From: Achromobacter ruhlandii
GTDB lineage: Bacteria > Pseudomonadota > Gammaproteobacteria > Burkholderiales > Burkholderiaceae_B
Assembly: GCF_902859695.1 (NCBI RefSeq)
Contig: NZ_CADIJL010000011.1
Span: forward strand, 1 to 64,000
Direction: 5' to 3'
Length of the DNA stretch: 64,000 nucleotides
The stretch's first letter is position 1, and each line of letters starts with the position of its first letter. Below are positions 25,016 to 34,664 of the stretch, one piece after another. The translations under genes were made by a program, and so were the position numbers. Under the pieces are notes generated by a model that was given only the letters and a program-made list of their open reading frames with translations, was not told the DNA's origin and made no database searches.

Positions 25016-25450
25016 ATGGCGCAAAACATACTGGTATTGCATGGCCCGAATCTGAACCTGCTCGGCACCCGGGAACCTCACATCTACGGCAGCCTCACGC
25101 TGTCCCAGATCAACGAGGGCCTGGAGCGGCTGGCCGGTGAATTGGGCGCCACGCTGACCGCGTGGCAAGGCAATCATGAAGGCGCGCTGGTTGACCGCAT
25201 TCAGGCGGCCCGGCAAGACGGCACCGATTTCATCATCATCAACGCGGCGGCATATACGCACACCAGCGTCGCGATTCGCGATGCGCTGGCCGGGGTCGCG
25301 ATCCCATTTATTGAAGTACATTTGTCCAACCTGTATAAGCGAGAGCCCTTCAGGCATCACTCATACCTGTCCGACTTGGCGGTAGGCCTCATCAGCGGCC
25401 TGGGCGCGGATGGCTACGAAGCGGCTCTGCGTTACGCAGTGCGGCACTGA
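25016..25450 (+). CDS. aroQ: 3-Dehydroquinate dehydratase, type II
   Basis: A 144-residue dodecameric-type dehydroquinase of the shikimate pathway. [17 protein letters not shown] carries the catalytic Arg and Tyr (Y24), and [13 protein letters not shown] and [19 protein letters not shown] supply the remaining active-site residues. The start is the ATG at 25016 ([10 protein letters not shown]); a further in-frame ATG 36 bases upstream would add an atypical N-terminus. It lies upstream of accB, as in many proteobacteria. Confidence 0.96.
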   Translation: MAQNILVLHGPNLNLLGTREPHIYGSLTLSQINEGLERLAGELGATLTAWQGNHEGALVDRIQAARQDGTDFIIINAAAYTHTSVAIRDALAGVAIPFIEVHLSNLYKREPFRHHSYLSDLAVGLISGLGADGYEAALRYAVRH

Positions 25451-25538
25451 TCTCGCACCAACTCTCAGCTTTTACATCTTATATGGCGCGGACCCGACGA
25501 CCGGGACGTTGCCGACACTATCTCGGGAAGCAGCTTCT

Positions 25539-26000
25539 ATGGACCTTCGAAAACTCAAAACCCTGATCGACCTGGTGGCTGAATCGGGCATCGCCGAGCT
25601 GGAAATCACCGAAGGCGAAGGCAAGGTTCGCATCGTCAAATTCTCGCAGACCCTGCAGCCGGTGGCCTATCACCAGCCGGAAGCCGGTGTCGCCGTCGCC
25701 CCGGCGGCGCCCGCGGCCCCCGCCGCGCCCGCCGCGCCCGCGGCCGAGGCCGCCCCGGTGATCCAGGGCCACGTGGTCAAGGCGCCCATGGTCGGCACCT
25801 TCTACCGTTCGCCGAACCCGGGCGCCGCGCCGTTCATCGATGTGGGCGCCACGGTCAAGGAAGGCGATCCGCTGTGCATCATTGAAGCCATGAAGCTGCT
25901 CAATGAAATCGAAGCCGACAAGTCCGGCGTCATCAAAGAAATCCTGGTCGAAAACGGCGAGCCCGTCGAGTACGGTCAACCCCTGTTCGTCATTGGCTGA
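25539..26000 (+). CDS. accB: Biotin carboxyl carrier protein of acetyl-CoA carboxylase
   Basis: A 153-residue BCCP. The N-terminal helix ([13 protein letters not shown]) and Ala/Pro-rich hinge (about 52-72) precede the biotinyl domain with EAMKLLNE, where K119 is the biotinylation site. It carries the carboxyl group between AccC and the AccAD transferase in malonyl-CoA synthesis. The start at 25539 is the only one giving the canonical N-terminus. It is 9 bases from accC. Confidence 0.97.
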   Translation: MDLRKLKTLIDLVAESGIAELEITEGEGKVRIVKFSQTLQPVAYHQPEAGVAVAPAAPAAPAAPAAPAAEAAPVIQGHVVKAPMVGTFYRSPNPGAAPFIDVGATVKEGDPLCIIEAMKLLNEIEADKSGVIKEILVENGEPVEYGQPLFVIG

Positions 26001-26009
26001 TAGCTGAAA

Positions 26010-27356
26010 ATGTTCGAAAAAATCCTGATCGCCAACCGGGGCGAAATCGCCCTGCGCATTCAGCGCGCCTGCCGCGAGCTGGGCATCAAGACCGTGGTGG
26101 TGCACTCCGAGGCCGACCGCGAAGCCAAGTACGTGCGTCTGGCCGACGAATCCGTGTGCATCGGGCCTGCGCCGTCGCGTGAAAGCTACCTCAACATGCC
26201 GGCCATCATTTCGGCGGCCGAAGTCACGGATTCCGAGGCAATCCACCCGGGTTACGGGTTCTTGTCCGAAAATGCCGACTTCGCCGATCGCGTCGAAAAG
26301 AGCGGCTTCGTGTTCATCGGCCCGCGTCCCGACACCATCCGCCTGATGGGCGACAAGGTCAGTGCCAAGCGCGCCATGATCGAAGCCGGCGTGCCGGTGG
26401 TGCCCGGTTCCGAAGGCGCGTTGCCCGACGATCCGCAGGAAATCATCCGCGTTGCGCGCGAAGTCGGCTATCCGGTCATCATCAAGGCCGCTGGCGGCGG
26501 CGGTGGCCGTGGCATGCGCGTGGTGTACACCGAGGCCGCGCTGTTGAACGCCGTCACCATGACGCGTTCGGAAGCGGGCGCCGCGTTCAACAACCCGGAA
26601 GTCTATATGGAGAAGTTCCTCGAGAACCCGCGCCATGTGGAAATCCAGGTGCTGGCCGACGGCGGTCGCAACGCCGTGTGGCTGGGCGAGCGGGATTGCT
26701 CCATGCAGCGCCGCCACCAGAAGGTCATCGAGGAAGCGCCGGCCCCCGGCATCGCGCGCCGCCTGATCGAGCGCATCGGCGACCGCTGCGCCGACGCCTG
26801 CCGCAAGATGGGCTACCGTGGCGCCGGCACGTTCGAGTTCCTGTATGAAAACGGCGAGTTCTATTTCATCGAAATGAACACCCGCATCCAGGTCGAACAC
26901 CCGGTCACCGAGCTGATCACCGGCGTCGACCTGGTGCAGCAGCAGATCCTGATCGCCGCCGGCGAGAAGTTCACGCTGCGCCAGCGCGACATCACCTTCA
27001 AGGGCCACGCGATCGAGTGCCGCATCAACGCCGAGGACCCGTTCCGCTTCGTGCCCAGCCCTGGCCGCATCACCAACTGGCACACGCCGGGCGGTCCGGG
27101 CGTGCGTATCGATTCGCACGCGTTCAACGGCTATTTCGTGCCGCCGAACTATGATTCGATGATCGCCAAGGTCATCACCTACGGCGACACGCGCGACCAG
27201 GCCCTGGCGCGCATGCGCACCGCGCTGTCGGAAATGGTGGTGGAAGGCATTTCCACCAACATCCCGCTGCATCGCGAACTGCTGCAGGATGCCCGCTTCG
27301 TCGAAGGCGGCACCAGCATCCACTATCTGGAAAACAAGCTGGCCCAGCGTCCCTGA
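26010..27356 (+). CDS. accC: Acetyl-CoA carboxylase biotin carboxylase subunit
   Basis: A 448-residue biotin carboxylase with an N-terminal [16 protein letters not shown], the ATP-grasp glycine loop GGGGRGMR, the KVIEEAPAP segment and [16 protein letters not shown]. These are all hallmarks of AccC. The length is exactly that of the family. It follows accB by 9 bases, and the pair ends at the terminator at 27370. Confidence 0.98.
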   Translation: MFEKILIANRGEIALRIQRACRELGIKTVVVHSEADREAKYVRLADESVCIGPAPSRESYLNMPAIISAAEVTDSEAIHPGYGFLSENADFADRVEKSGFVFIGPRPDTIRLMGDKVSAKRAMIEAGVPVVPGSEGALPDDPQEIIRVAREVGYPVIIKAAGGGGGRGMRVVYTEAALLNAVTMTRSEAGAAFNNPEVYMEKFLENPRHVEIQVLADGGRNAVWLGERDCSMQRRHQKVIEEAPAPGIARRLIERIGDRCADACRKMGYRGAGTFEFLYENGEFYFIEMNTRIQVEHPVTELITGVDLVQQQILIAAGEKFTLRQRDITFKGHAIECRINAEDPFRFVPSPGRITNWHTPGGPGVRIDSHAFNGYFVPPNYDSMIAKVITYGDTRDQALARMRTALSEMVVEGISTNIPLHRELLQDARFVEGGTSIHYLENKLAQRP

Positions 27357-27369
27357 CCAGCGCATAGCA

Positions 27370-27390
27370 GGGGGCCTTGGCCCCCTTTTT
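27370..27390 (+). terminator. Rho-independent terminator after accBC
   Basis: A perfect 7-bp GC stem, GGGGGCC-TT-GGCCCCC, is followed directly by TTTTT, 13 bases past the accC stop. Confidence 0.9.
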
Positions 27391-27457
27391 ACTGCCTTAA
27401 CCGGCTGACCGGGCCGCGGCGCATGCCGCGGCCCGTTGGCCAGATGGAAGAATCATC

Positions 27458-28384
27458 ATGCGTGAACTCGTGCTCCACTGCCAGGAGGCCCAGGCCGAAG
27501 CGTTGTCCGACGCGCTGCTGGAAGCGGGCGTGCTGTCGGTGTCCGTTGAGGACGCCGACCTGGGCACCGACGACGAGCGCCCGCTGTTCGGCGAGCCGGG
27601 CACCGAGCCCGACGTGCAGGCCTGGGAACGCAACCGCGTCGTGGCCCTGCTGCCGGACGGAGCCGATCCCGCGCAGATCATGGAAGAAGCCGCCGCCGCG
27701 GGCGAGCTGGACCCGGCGCTGTTTGCCGGCTGGAGTCTGCGCGACGTGCCCGACGCCGACTGGGTGCGCCTGACGCAATCGCAGTTCGGGCCCATCCACA
27801 TCGCCGAACGCCTCTGGATCGTGCCCAGCTGGCACCGCGACAGCCCGGACGTGCCGGGCCTGGAAGCGGCAGCGGCCGAGGACGGCGCCATCCATATCGA
27901 ACTCGATCCAGGCCTGGCCTTTGGCACCGGCAGCCATCCGACCACGCACCTGTGCCTGGCCTGGCTGGAGGCTGAATTGCCCAAGGGCGCGACCCTGCTG
28001 GACTACGGCTGCGGCTCGGGCATCCTGGCCATCGCCGCGCGCAAGCTGGGCGCCGGTCCGACCCAGGCGGTCGACATCGACGCCCAGGCGGTGCAGAGCA
28101 CCGTCTTCAACGCCGAGGTCAACCACGTCGAACTGCAGGCCATGTTGCCCGACGGCCTGGCCGACGGCACCTTCGAAGTGGTGGTGGCCAACATCCTGTC
28201 CAACCCGTTGAAGGTGCTGGCCCCGATGCTGGCCGGCCGCGTGGCCGCCGGCGGCCACCTGGTGCTGTCCGGCGTGCTGGAGCGGCAGGCCGAGGAAGTC
28301 GCCGCGGCCTACGCGCCCTGGATCGCCATGTCGGTCTGGCGCGCCCGCGACGGCTGGGTCTGCCTGCACGGCCAGAAGGCCTGA
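27458..28384 (+). CDS. prmA: Ribosomal protein L11 methyltransferase
   Basis: A 308-residue SAM-dependent methyltransferase that trimethylates L11. The N-terminal recognition domain ([20 protein letters not shown]) is followed by [16 protein letters not shown], the SAM loop [15 protein letters not shown] and the catalytic-region [10 protein letters not shown]. The order and length match PrmA. It lies downstream of accBC after a terminator, with its own leader. Confidence 0.97.
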   Translation: MRELVLHCQEAQAEALSDALLEAGVLSVSVEDADLGTDDERPLFGEPGTEPDVQAWERNRVVALLPDGADPAQIMEEAAAAGELDPALFAGWSLRDVPDADWVRLTQSQFGPIHIAERLWIVPSWHRDSPDVPGLEAAAAEDGAIHIELDPGLAFGTGSHPTTHLCLAWLEAELPKGATLLDYGCGSGILAIAARKLGAGPTQAVDIDAQAVQSTVFNAEVNHVELQAMLPDGLADGTFEVVVANILSNPLKVLAPMLAGRVAAGGHLVLSGVLERQAEEVAAAYAPWIAMSVWRARDGWVCLHGQKA

Positions 28385-28407
28385 GTCCGTTTTCACCGGA
28401 TCGCGCC

Positions 28408-29820
28408 ATGGCCCTGACCACCCGCTGCCCCCAATGCGGCACGTCATTCAAGGTGGTGCCCGACCAGCTTCGGGTCCGCAACGGCCTGGTGCGCTGCGGC
28501 GCCTGCGCCACCGTATTCGACGGCCGCGCCTGCCTGCTGCCCGAGCGGGATGCCGGCATGCCGGCCACGGGCGCCAACCCGACCGTTCCCGCCGCGAACA
28601 CGCCGCCCGCGCCCGTCGCGCCGCATACGATCGCCGCGCCGGTCCTGGGGACGCCGCCGGCGCCGCCCGTCGACGACGAGGCGCCGCCGCCGGTGCGCCG
28701 TCCCTCCATCGAGCCGCGCTCGGTCGCGCCCTGGGACGACCTGCCCGCTGCGCCCGCCTCGCCGGGCGTTTACCCGGGAGCCATCGGCGCGTCCCCGCCC
28801 TCCGCTCCGTCTGTCGCGCCGAGCGATGAACCGTCGCCTCGGCCTCCCGCGCCCGCCGTGCCGCCTGCCGTGCTGCGCGGCCGCGACGACATCCGCCGCC
28901 GCATCGAACCCGACGCCGCGCTGGCGGAAGAGGGCGACGATGATGAAGACGAAAACGAAGACCTGGATCGCTACGACGACGAGCCGCGCCTGGGCCATGC
29001 GCCGCGCTGGCCGGAGCCGGTGGCGCCGCGCGACGGACCCATCGTGGCGGTACGCGACAGCGCGAGCCGCGAGGCGCCGCGCCCTGTCCGGCCCGCCGAA
29101 CCGGTATTCGTGGTGCGCAACGACGCGCGCCCCACGCCGCCCGGCGATGAGGATGACGATGACATCGACCAGCGCCATCACGACGACGAGGACGCCGACG
29201 ACCGGCGCGGCCTCGACGACGCCGCCGAACCGATCCTGGGAGACACGCGCACGCGCTATTCCAGCGCCACGGATGTCGGCCGCGCCCCGCCCGAGTTCCT
29301 CGATGAGGACCGCCAGCAACGCCGCGGCCTGCTGCGCAAGGTCTGGGGCTATGCCTGCCTGATCGGCCTGCTCGCGCTGGGCCTGCAACTGCTGTACGTG
29401 TACCGCATCGACATCGCCAATTCGGTGCCGGTGCTGCGCCCGGCACTCGAAGCCGCCTGCAAACCGCTGGGCTGCACGGTGGGCTATGCGCGCCGCCTGG
29501 AACGCATTGCCATTTCCTCATCGTCGCTGCAGCCGCCCACGGGCGCGGCCGCCATCGACGACGGCCGCACCCGGCTGGTGTTGAACCTGGTGCTGCGCAA
29601 CCGCTACGACAAACCGCAGCATTGGCCGGCCTTGGTGCTGGACCTGACTGATTTGTCGGATACCGTGGTGGTGCGCCGCGTGCTGATGCCCGAGAATTAC
29701 CTGACGCCCGAGCAGTTGCGCGGCCCCTTCGGGCCGGCGGGCGAACTGAAGATTTCCGTGCCGATTGAAGTGACGCGTGTTCAAGTCAACGGCTACCAAC
29801 TCGACAAATTCTTTCCCTGA
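28408..29820 (+). CDS. Zinc-ribbon/DUF3426 membrane protein
   Basis: A 470-residue protein. It has an N-terminal MJ0042-type zinc ribbon (C7, C10, C30, C33 in RCPQCGTSF and VRCGACATVF), then about 270 residues of Pro/Ala- and Asp/Glu-rich, probably disordered sequence. A single membrane segment follows (about 315-333, YACLIGLLALGLQLLYVY), and then a DUF3426 C-terminal domain starting with LEAACKPLGCTV. The ribbon faces the cytoplasm and the DUF3426 domain the periplasm if topology is normal. The function is unknown. It is 23 bases downstream of prmA, a common neighbour. Confidence 0.88.
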   Translation: MALTTRCPQCGTSFKVVPDQLRVRNGLVRCGACATVFDGRACLLPERDAGMPATGANPTVPAANTPPAPVAPHTIAAPVLGTPPAPPVDDEAPPPVRRPSIEPRSVAPWDDLPAAPASPGVYPGAIGASPPSAPSVAPSDEPSPRPPAPAVPPAVLRGRDDIRRRIEPDAALAEEGDDDEDENEDLDRYDDEPRLGHAPRWPEPVAPRDGPIVAVRDSASREAPRPVRPAEPVFVVRNDARPTPPGDEDDDDIDQRHHDDEDADDRRGLDDAAEPILGDTRTRYSSATDVGRAPPEFLDEDRQQRRGLLRKVWGYACLIGLLALGLQLLYVYRIDIANSVPVLRPALEAACKPLGCTVGYARRLERIAISSSSLQPPTGAAAIDDGRTRLVLNLVLRNRYDKPQHWPALVLDLTDLSDTVVVRRVLMPENYLTPEQLRGPFGPAGELKISVPIEVTRVQVNGYQLDKFFP

Positions 29821-29832
29821 AGGATGACATTC

Positions 29833-30774
29833 ATGGCGACCCCTGTCCTGGTCTGCGGTTCGATGGCGTTCGACACCATCGCGGTGTTCGAAGGCCGCTT
29901 CAAGGAGCACATCCTGGCCGACCGCATCCAATCCCTGAGCGTGTCGTTCCTGGTGCCCAGCATGCGCAAGGAATACGGCGGCTGCTCGGGCAACATCGCC
30001 TACAACATGAACCTTCTGGGCGGCAAGCCGGTGCCCGTGGCCACCGTGGGCGAGGACGCCGGCGAATACCTGGAGCGCCTGACCGGCCTGGGCATCGACG
30101 TCAGCCGCGTCAAGGTGGTGCCGGGCACGTTCACCGCGCAATGCTTCATCACCACCGACCTGGACGACAACCAGATCACCGCCTTCCACCCGGGCGCCAT
30201 GTCGTTCTCGGCCAGCAACGACCTGAGCGATGCCAAGGCCAGCTGGGGCATCGTCGCTCCGGACGCCAAGGAAGGCATGTTCGCCCACGCCGAACGCCTG
30301 CACCGCAGTGGCATCCCCTTCATCTTCGACCTGGGCCAGGCCATGCCGCTGTTCGACGGCGCCGACCTTGAACGCATGCTCGGCCTGGCGCAGGCCCTGA
30401 CGGTCAACGACTACGAAGCCGGGGTGGTCGAGCAGCGCACGGGCCGCAGCATGGCGGACATCGCCACCGGACTGCGGGCCGTGGTCGTCACCCGCGGCGC
30501 CGAAGGCGCCACGCTGCTGACCGAAGGCAAGAGCATCCAGATCGAACCGGTGCGCGCCACGCAGGTGGTCGATCCCACCGGTTGCGGCGATGCCCAGCGC
30601 GGCGGCCTGCTGTACGGCCTGACCAGCGGCTGGAACTGGGAAGACAGCTGCCGCCTGGGCAACGTCATGGGCGCCATCAAGATCGCCTCGCGCGGCCCGC
30701 AGAACCACGCCCCGTCGCGCGCCGAGATCGACGCCGTGCTGCACGCCACCTACGGCATCCATCTGCCGGCCTGA
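29833..30774 (+). CDS. PfkB-family carbohydrate/nucleoside kinase
   Basis: A 313-residue ribokinase-fold kinase, often annotated adenosine kinase in related genomes. It shows GGCSGNIAYNMNLLGG (substrate motif) and the anion-hole/catalytic loop DPTGCGDA with catalytic Asp at about 253; a Cys replaces the more common Ala of GAGD. The ATG at 29833 is preferred over that at 29824 because GAAGGA sits 8-9 bases before it. It is 12 bases from the DUF3426 gene. Substrate not determined. Confidence 0.88.
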   Translation: MATPVLVCGSMAFDTIAVFEGRFKEHILADRIQSLSVSFLVPSMRKEYGGCSGNIAYNMNLLGGKPVPVATVGEDAGEYLERLTGLGIDVSRVKVVPGTFTAQCFITTDLDDNQITAFHPGAMSFSASNDLSDAKASWGIVAPDAKEGMFAHAERLHRSGIPFIFDLGQAMPLFDGADLERMLGLAQALTVNDYEAGVVEQRTGRSMADIATGLRAVVVTRGAEGATLLTEGKSIQIEPVRATQVVDPTGCGDAQRGGLLYGLTSGWNWEDSCRLGNVMGAIKIASRGPQNHAPSRAEIDAVLHATYGIHLPA

Positions 30775-30994
30775 TCCCGCTCCGGATTGGCGGGCTGGCC
30801 TCGCGGGGAACCCGGGCGCGTCGACACGGTCAAACAGCCGGAAAAAACAGGCCGCGGCGGCACACCGCCGCAGCCGTTTCGCAAACGGGTTTTCCGCCCG
30901 TGGCGGTGCGTTTCAGTGTGTTGCACGTTAGGCTACCGTCCCCGTTGGGCGGAGTATGATCAGATCGTCGGCTGTGCCCGATCGAGGAGTCCAA

Positions 30995-31498
30995 ATGAAC
31001 CAAAGCAAAACCTTTTCCTTGTTGACGCCGCGTACCGGTCGGTGGGTGGCCGTGGCTGCCATCGTGACCTCGATGGCTGTCCTGGGCGGTTGCGCCAATC
31101 GCAGCGCGTCCAGCGGTGTGTATAGCTATGATCAAGCCCAGCGCGAGCAGATCGTTCGCACGGGCACCGTGACGGGGGTGCGTCCCATCGTCATCCAGAA
31201 CGACAGGTCCAGCGGCGTCGGCATGCTGGCGGGTGGCGCGCTGGGCGGCGTGGCCGGCAACGCCGTCGGCGGCGGCACGGGCCGCACCATTGCCACCGTG
31301 GGCGGCGCCATCCTGGGCGCCCTGGCGGGCAACGCCGTGGAAAACCAGGTGGGCAAGAATTCCGGCTACGAAATCACGGTGCGCCTGGACAACGGCGAAA
31401 CCCGCGTCGTGGCGCAGGAAGCCGATGTGCCGATCAGCGTCGGCCAGCGCGTGCAGGTCATCAGCGGCTCCGGCCCGACCCGCGTCACGCCGATGTAA
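30995..31498 (+). CDS. Glycine-zipper outer-membrane lipoprotein (SlyB/Pcp-like)
   Basis: A 167-residue lipoprotein with signal segment about 16-32 and lipobox VLGGC (lipidated C33). Two glycine-zipper stretches (GMLAGGALGGVAGNAVGGG and GGAILGALAGNAVE) form a likely membrane-inserted hairpin, followed by a small beta domain (YEITVRLDNGETRVV). The start at 30995 has a strong GAGGAG site. SlyB-type proteins support outer-membrane integrity. It has its own terminator. Confidence 0.92.
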   Translation: MNQSKTFSLLTPRTGRWVAVAAIVTSMAVLGGCANRSASSGVYSYDQAQREQIVRTGTVTGVRPIVIQNDRSSGVGMLAGGALGGVAGNAVGGGTGRTIATVGGAILGALAGNAVENQVGKNSGYEITVRLDNGETRVVAQEADVPISVGQRVQVISGSGPTRVTPM

Positions 31499-31522
31499 TC
31501 CGCTGACTGCTCCAGCCAGCGA

Positions 31523-31548
31523 AAAGCCCGCGCGAGCGGGCTTTTTTT
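31523..31548 (+). terminator. Rho-independent terminator after the glycine-zipper lipoprotein
   Basis: The AAAGCCCGC-GCGA-GCGGGCTTT stem is followed by a T-run, 25 bases after the stop codon. Confidence 0.9.
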
Positions 31549-31816
31549 CGTCCGGCGGCGCGCCAGCGGCGGGCGAGCCGGCATCACACAGGGCGGGGGA
31601 GACGGGCCTCCGCCGCCCGGAATCTGTCGTTCCGCCGCAACGCGGCACCCGGGATTTACCCGCAGGCGTTACCTTTACCAGCTATTTATAGCGATTTGGT
31701 CTGTAAGTTTCATGGCGATTCGACGTTCGTAGTGCCATGATTGCACCCGTGAACGAAGTCGCCGCGCGAAATTGATGTAACCAACTGCATCGGCGCCTCG
31801 CTCTGGAAGACTGGAA

Positions 31817-31850
31817 TTGTCAGTCGACTTTCAGCTGTTTTCTATATACT
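31817..31850 (+). promoter_or_regulatory. Candidate promoter of the D-alanylation operon
   Basis: The 416-base gap before the carrier-protein gene becomes AT-rich and holds TATACT (31845-31850) as a -10 candidate. TTGTCA (31817-31822) is the only good -35 hexamer nearby, but its spacing to TATACT (22) is too long. Spacing to an overlapping CTATAT is 19. An activator may be required. Apart from the preceding terminator I see nothing else in the gap. Confidence 0.35.
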
Positions 31851-31914
31851 CGCCGTCCAGAAACTCGGGGCGGGGATGATTTTGCCGACGAGGCAATGTA
31901 ACGCCGTACTAGCT

Positions 31915-32154
31915 ATGCATACCGAGCAAGAACTCCACACCAAGATCGGCGCGATCGTCGAGTCGATCGTCATGAAGAAAGTCACTCCCGATACCCAACT
32001 GATTGCCACCGGCCTGGTCGATTCGCTCGCCGCGGTGGACATCACGCTGGCGGTCGAGGCTGAGTACGGCTGCAGCATCCCGGCTCCCGAGATCGCCGAG
32101 CATCTGCAGTCGGTACGCACGCTCGCCGGCTATGTCGCTGCCAATCTTTCGTAA
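31915..32154 (+). CDS. dltC: D-alanyl carrier protein (DltC-like acyl carrier)
   Basis: A 79-residue phosphopantetheine carrier. The attachment site is Ser37 in GLVDSLAAVD, within a typical four-helix carrier pattern. It is expected to accept D-alanine activated by the DltA-like enzyme at 34665 and to hand it to DltB. The start at 31915 (MHTEQELHTK) is assigned from the domain boundary; an upstream in-frame ATG would add 13 non-typical residues. Its 3' end overlaps the DltD-like gene by 23 bases. Confidence 0.9.
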   Translation: MHTEQELHTKIGAIVESIVMKKVTPDTQLIATGLVDSLAAVDITLAVEAEYGCSIPAPEIAEHLQSVRTLAGYVAANLS

Positions 32155-33310
32155 TTCCCGCCTGCTGTCCCACGTCGCGGCCGCCACCACGGCGGTGGCG
32201 GTGGCGTATGGGGCGTACTGTGGCGCCGATGATGTGCTGTCGCGCGTCGTCAGCCCGGTTTCGACCGTGGCGGCGTCCAGCAGCAACTATCTGCCGAACC
32301 TGGGGCCGGACTGGGGGACTCAGCACGTCAACCTGACCCGCCTGGGCAATGCGCTCAGCGACGGCACCCTGGTGGTGTTGGGCTCTTCCGAGTTGTCCAG
32401 CCACGACCTGCGCTTCGTGCCCTATCGCTTCTTCCCCGAAGAACTGAAAGTGCCGACGCTGGCCTACGGCCACGCGATGTTCCAGTCGTACGGCATCGTC
32501 AGCGTGCTGGAATCGGTCGCGGATTCCCTGACCCCCAACACACGCCTGGTGATCATGGTGTCGCCGGCCTGGTTCGCCTCGGGCGGCCAACTGCCGCGCA
32601 GTGCGTTCGCCGAACACGTCACCGGACCTGTCTGGGATCGCCTCTGGGACAAACCCAACACGCGCGAACAGATGCAGAACTGGATCAGCGACAACGCCAA
32701 CTGGGGGCTGCTCTGGCTGATCGCCAATGGCCAGGTCGCCGAGCTCAAGGACAAGCTGTCGCTGTGGTGGAACGCGCGCAAGGAACCCGCGCCCGATCGT
32801 CCGCGCAGCAAGCTGTCGGTGCCCGCGCATCGTTTCGTGACGTGGCCGTCGTCGGCGAAGCTCAACGCTGGCCAGTGGTCGCGCCTGACGCACGAGGCGC
32901 GCGAAGTCGAGCACCAACTGGGGGGCAACAACCCCTATGACGTGCGCGACGACTACTACAAGCAGTACCTGGCCCCGCTGTACTCGCCGGCGCGCAACGA
33001 GTTCGCCGACGTCGACCCGCTCACCCGCACCGAGCTGGGCGACCTGTCGCGTGTCATGGCCTTGCTGCAACGGCGCAAGGTCAAGGCCTACTTCGTGATC
33101 CAGCCGTTCAATCCCAAGCTCATCCTGGATGTCGAGCGCTTCGATCCGGTGGTGGCCGCCATTACCGGTATGTGCCAGCGCTACCAGATGGGGTGCCTGG
33201 ACATGTACAGCATTCCCTTCGAACCGGGCATGGTGCGTGACGACATGCATCTGGCCGAGCTCGGTTGGGCGATGGCGGACCAAGGCATTGCGGAGTATTT
33301 TTCCCGATGA
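32132..33310 (+). CDS. dltD: DltD-like D-alanyl transfer protein
   Basis: A 392-residue membrane-anchored SGNH-type hydrolase or transferase. It has an N-terminal hydrophobic anchor (about 12-30), the nucleophile block GSSELSSHDLRF (about 84-95) and a C-terminal DDMHLAELGW that supplies the Asp/His. It acts on the periplasmic side in the last step of D-alanine transfer. The start overlaps the carrier-protein gene by 23 bases and the stop overlaps the next small gene (ATGA), so the genes are tightly coupled. Confidence 0.92.
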   Translation: MSLPIFRNSRLLSHVAAATTAVAVAYGAYCGADDVLSRVVSPVSTVAASSSNYLPNLGPDWGTQHVNLTRLGNALSDGTLVVLGSSELSSHDLRFVPYRFFPEELKVPTLAYGHAMFQSYGIVSVLESVADSLTPNTRLVIMVSPAWFASGGQLPRSAFAEHVTGPVWDRLWDKPNTREQMQNWISDNANWGLLWLIANGQVAELKDKLSLWWNARKEPAPDRPRSKLSVPAHRFVTWPSSAKLNAGQWSRLTHEAREVEHQLGGNNPYDVRDDYYKQYLAPLYSPARNEFADVDPLTRTELGDLSRVMALLQRRKVKAYFVIQPFNPKLILDVERFDPVVAAITGMCQRYQMGCLDMYSIPFEPGMVRDDMHLAELGWAMADQGIAEYFSR

Positions 33311-33513
33311 AACTCTTTCAGAAAGACGATGCGGCGCAGGACGACGCCGGCCAGGCCCCGGACGCGCGCAAGTCGGCCAAGGCCTGGGGACGCCGCTTCT
33401 TCTGGCATCTTTGCCTGTATATCGGGGTGATCCTGGTGTTCGTGCTGCAGGCGCAGCCCACCACGGGTAGCGGCGGACCTATCAAGGTCGAATTCCAATA
33501 TCAACAGTTCTGA
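33307..33513 (+). CDS. Small membrane protein of the D-alanylation operon (DltX-like by position)
   Basis: A 68-residue protein with a charged N-terminus, one membrane segment (about 36-53, FFWHLCLYIGVILVFVLQA) and a short C-terminal tail ending VEFQYQQF. The ATG overlaps the DltD stop by 4 bases. In Gram-positive dlt operons the small DltX protein has one helix and a conserved C-terminal tail that works with DltB/DltD. This one resembles it in size, topology and aromatic tail, but the sequence similarity is too short to be sure. Confidence 0.8.
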   Translation: MKLFQKDDAAQDDAGQAPDARKSAKAWGRRFFWHLCLYIGVILVFVLQAQPTTGSGGPIKVEFQYQQF

Positions 33514-33520
33514 CCGCAGC

Positions 33521-34648
33521 ATGGAATTGTTCGCAAGTTTGAGCTTTTTCGGCGGCGCCCTGTTCGGCGGCCTGGGGCTGTTGGCATACCGTTCTTTCGG
33601 CATGCCGCTGCGCATCGGCTATCGCCACATCATCGGCGTGATCTGCCTGGGCGTGTGGATGGCGGTGTTCTGGGCGCGTCCCTACCAGCCCATCGCGTTG
33701 CTGGCCATCTCGGGCAGCGCGCTGTGGGCCATGCGCCGCAACTACATCCCGACCTGGCTGGCCGTGGTCATCACCATGACGCCGCTGCTGCTGGTCAAGA
33801 CCGGCGTCTCGCACCTGGGCGCGATGCTGGGCCTGTCGTTCGCCACCTTCCGCGCCATCGACGTGCTGCTGTTCGCGCCGCGCAACGAGCGCGTGTCGCC
33901 GCTGGACTACTTCATCTACCTGTTCTTCCCGCTGACGCTGCTGGCCGGCCCGATGTACCGCTGGCGCAGTTTCCAGGCCGACCTCAAGCGCGGCTACGAA
34001 GGCGTCAACCTGAACACCTGGCTGACCGGCCTGGAACTGATCATGCTGGGCGTGATCCAGAAGTTCGGCCTGGCCGAACTGATCTGGCGCTACGGCCTGT
34101 CGACCCTGGACGCGCACGACTACTCGTTCACCGGCGTGGCGCTGAACGCCTCGCTCTACAGCGCCTACCTGTTCTTCGATTTCGCCGGCTATTCCACCAT
34201 GGCCATCGGCATCGGCATGTTGTTCGGCTTCACCTTGCCGATCAACTTCCGCAACCCGCTGGCGACGCTCAATCCGCAGGACTTCTGGCGCCGTTGGCAC
34301 ATCAGCCTGTCCGAATGGCTGCGCGACGTGGTGTTCATGCCGATCTACAAGGCGCTGAGCAAGACCGCGTTCTTCGCGCGTCACCGGATGGCGGCGCAGA
34401 ACATCGGCATCTTCGCCACGCTGCTGGCGATGGGCGTGTGGAACGGGCTGTCGTTGCACTACATCGTCAGCGGCCTGATGTTCGGCGCGTACTCGGTGGG
34501 CCATAACCTGCTGATCAACGCGGCGCGCACCCGGCCGGCGCTGCAGGCCACGCTGGCGCGGCCCGTCATGCGTTTCCTCGGACGCGTGCTCACCCTGATC
34601 CTGGCTGCCCTGGCGCTCTACGTGTTCAGCGGTCGCAGCCCCATCTGA
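33521..34648 (+). CDS. dltB: DltB-like MBOAT D-alanyltransferase
   Basis: A 375-residue multi-spanning MBOAT-family acyltransferase. Landmarks are the FRAIDVLLF and YFIYLFFPLTLLAGPMYRW blocks, NPQDFWRRWHISLSEWLRD, and the catalytic-His region GVWNGLSLHYIVSG. It moves D-alanine from the carrier protein across the inner membrane. It starts 7 bases after the small gene and ends 16 bases before dltA. Confidence 0.94.
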   Translation: MELFASLSFFGGALFGGLGLLAYRSFGMPLRIGYRHIIGVICLGVWMAVFWARPYQPIALLAISGSALWAMRRNYIPTWLAVVITMTPLLLVKTGVSHLGAMLGLSFATFRAIDVLLFAPRNERVSPLDYFIYLFFPLTLLAGPMYRWRSFQADLKRGYEGVNLNTWLTGLELIMLGVIQKFGLAELIWRYGLSTLDAHDYSFTGVALNASLYSAYLFFDFAGYSTMAIGIGMLFGFTLPINFRNPLATLNPQDFWRRWHISLSEWLRDVVFMPIYKALSKTAFFARHRMAAQNIGIFATLLAMGVWNGLSLHYIVSGLMFGAYSVGHNLLINAARTRPALQATLARPVMRFLGRVLTLILAALALYVFSGRSPI

Positions 34649-34664
34649 TGCCCGGAGTTTCGGC

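Noticed and set aside
30840-30900. GCGGCGG-CACA-CCGCCGC hairpin considered as a terminator after the PfkB kinase
   Set aside because: No T-run follows and the stem is short. It may simply reflect local GC-rich sequence.
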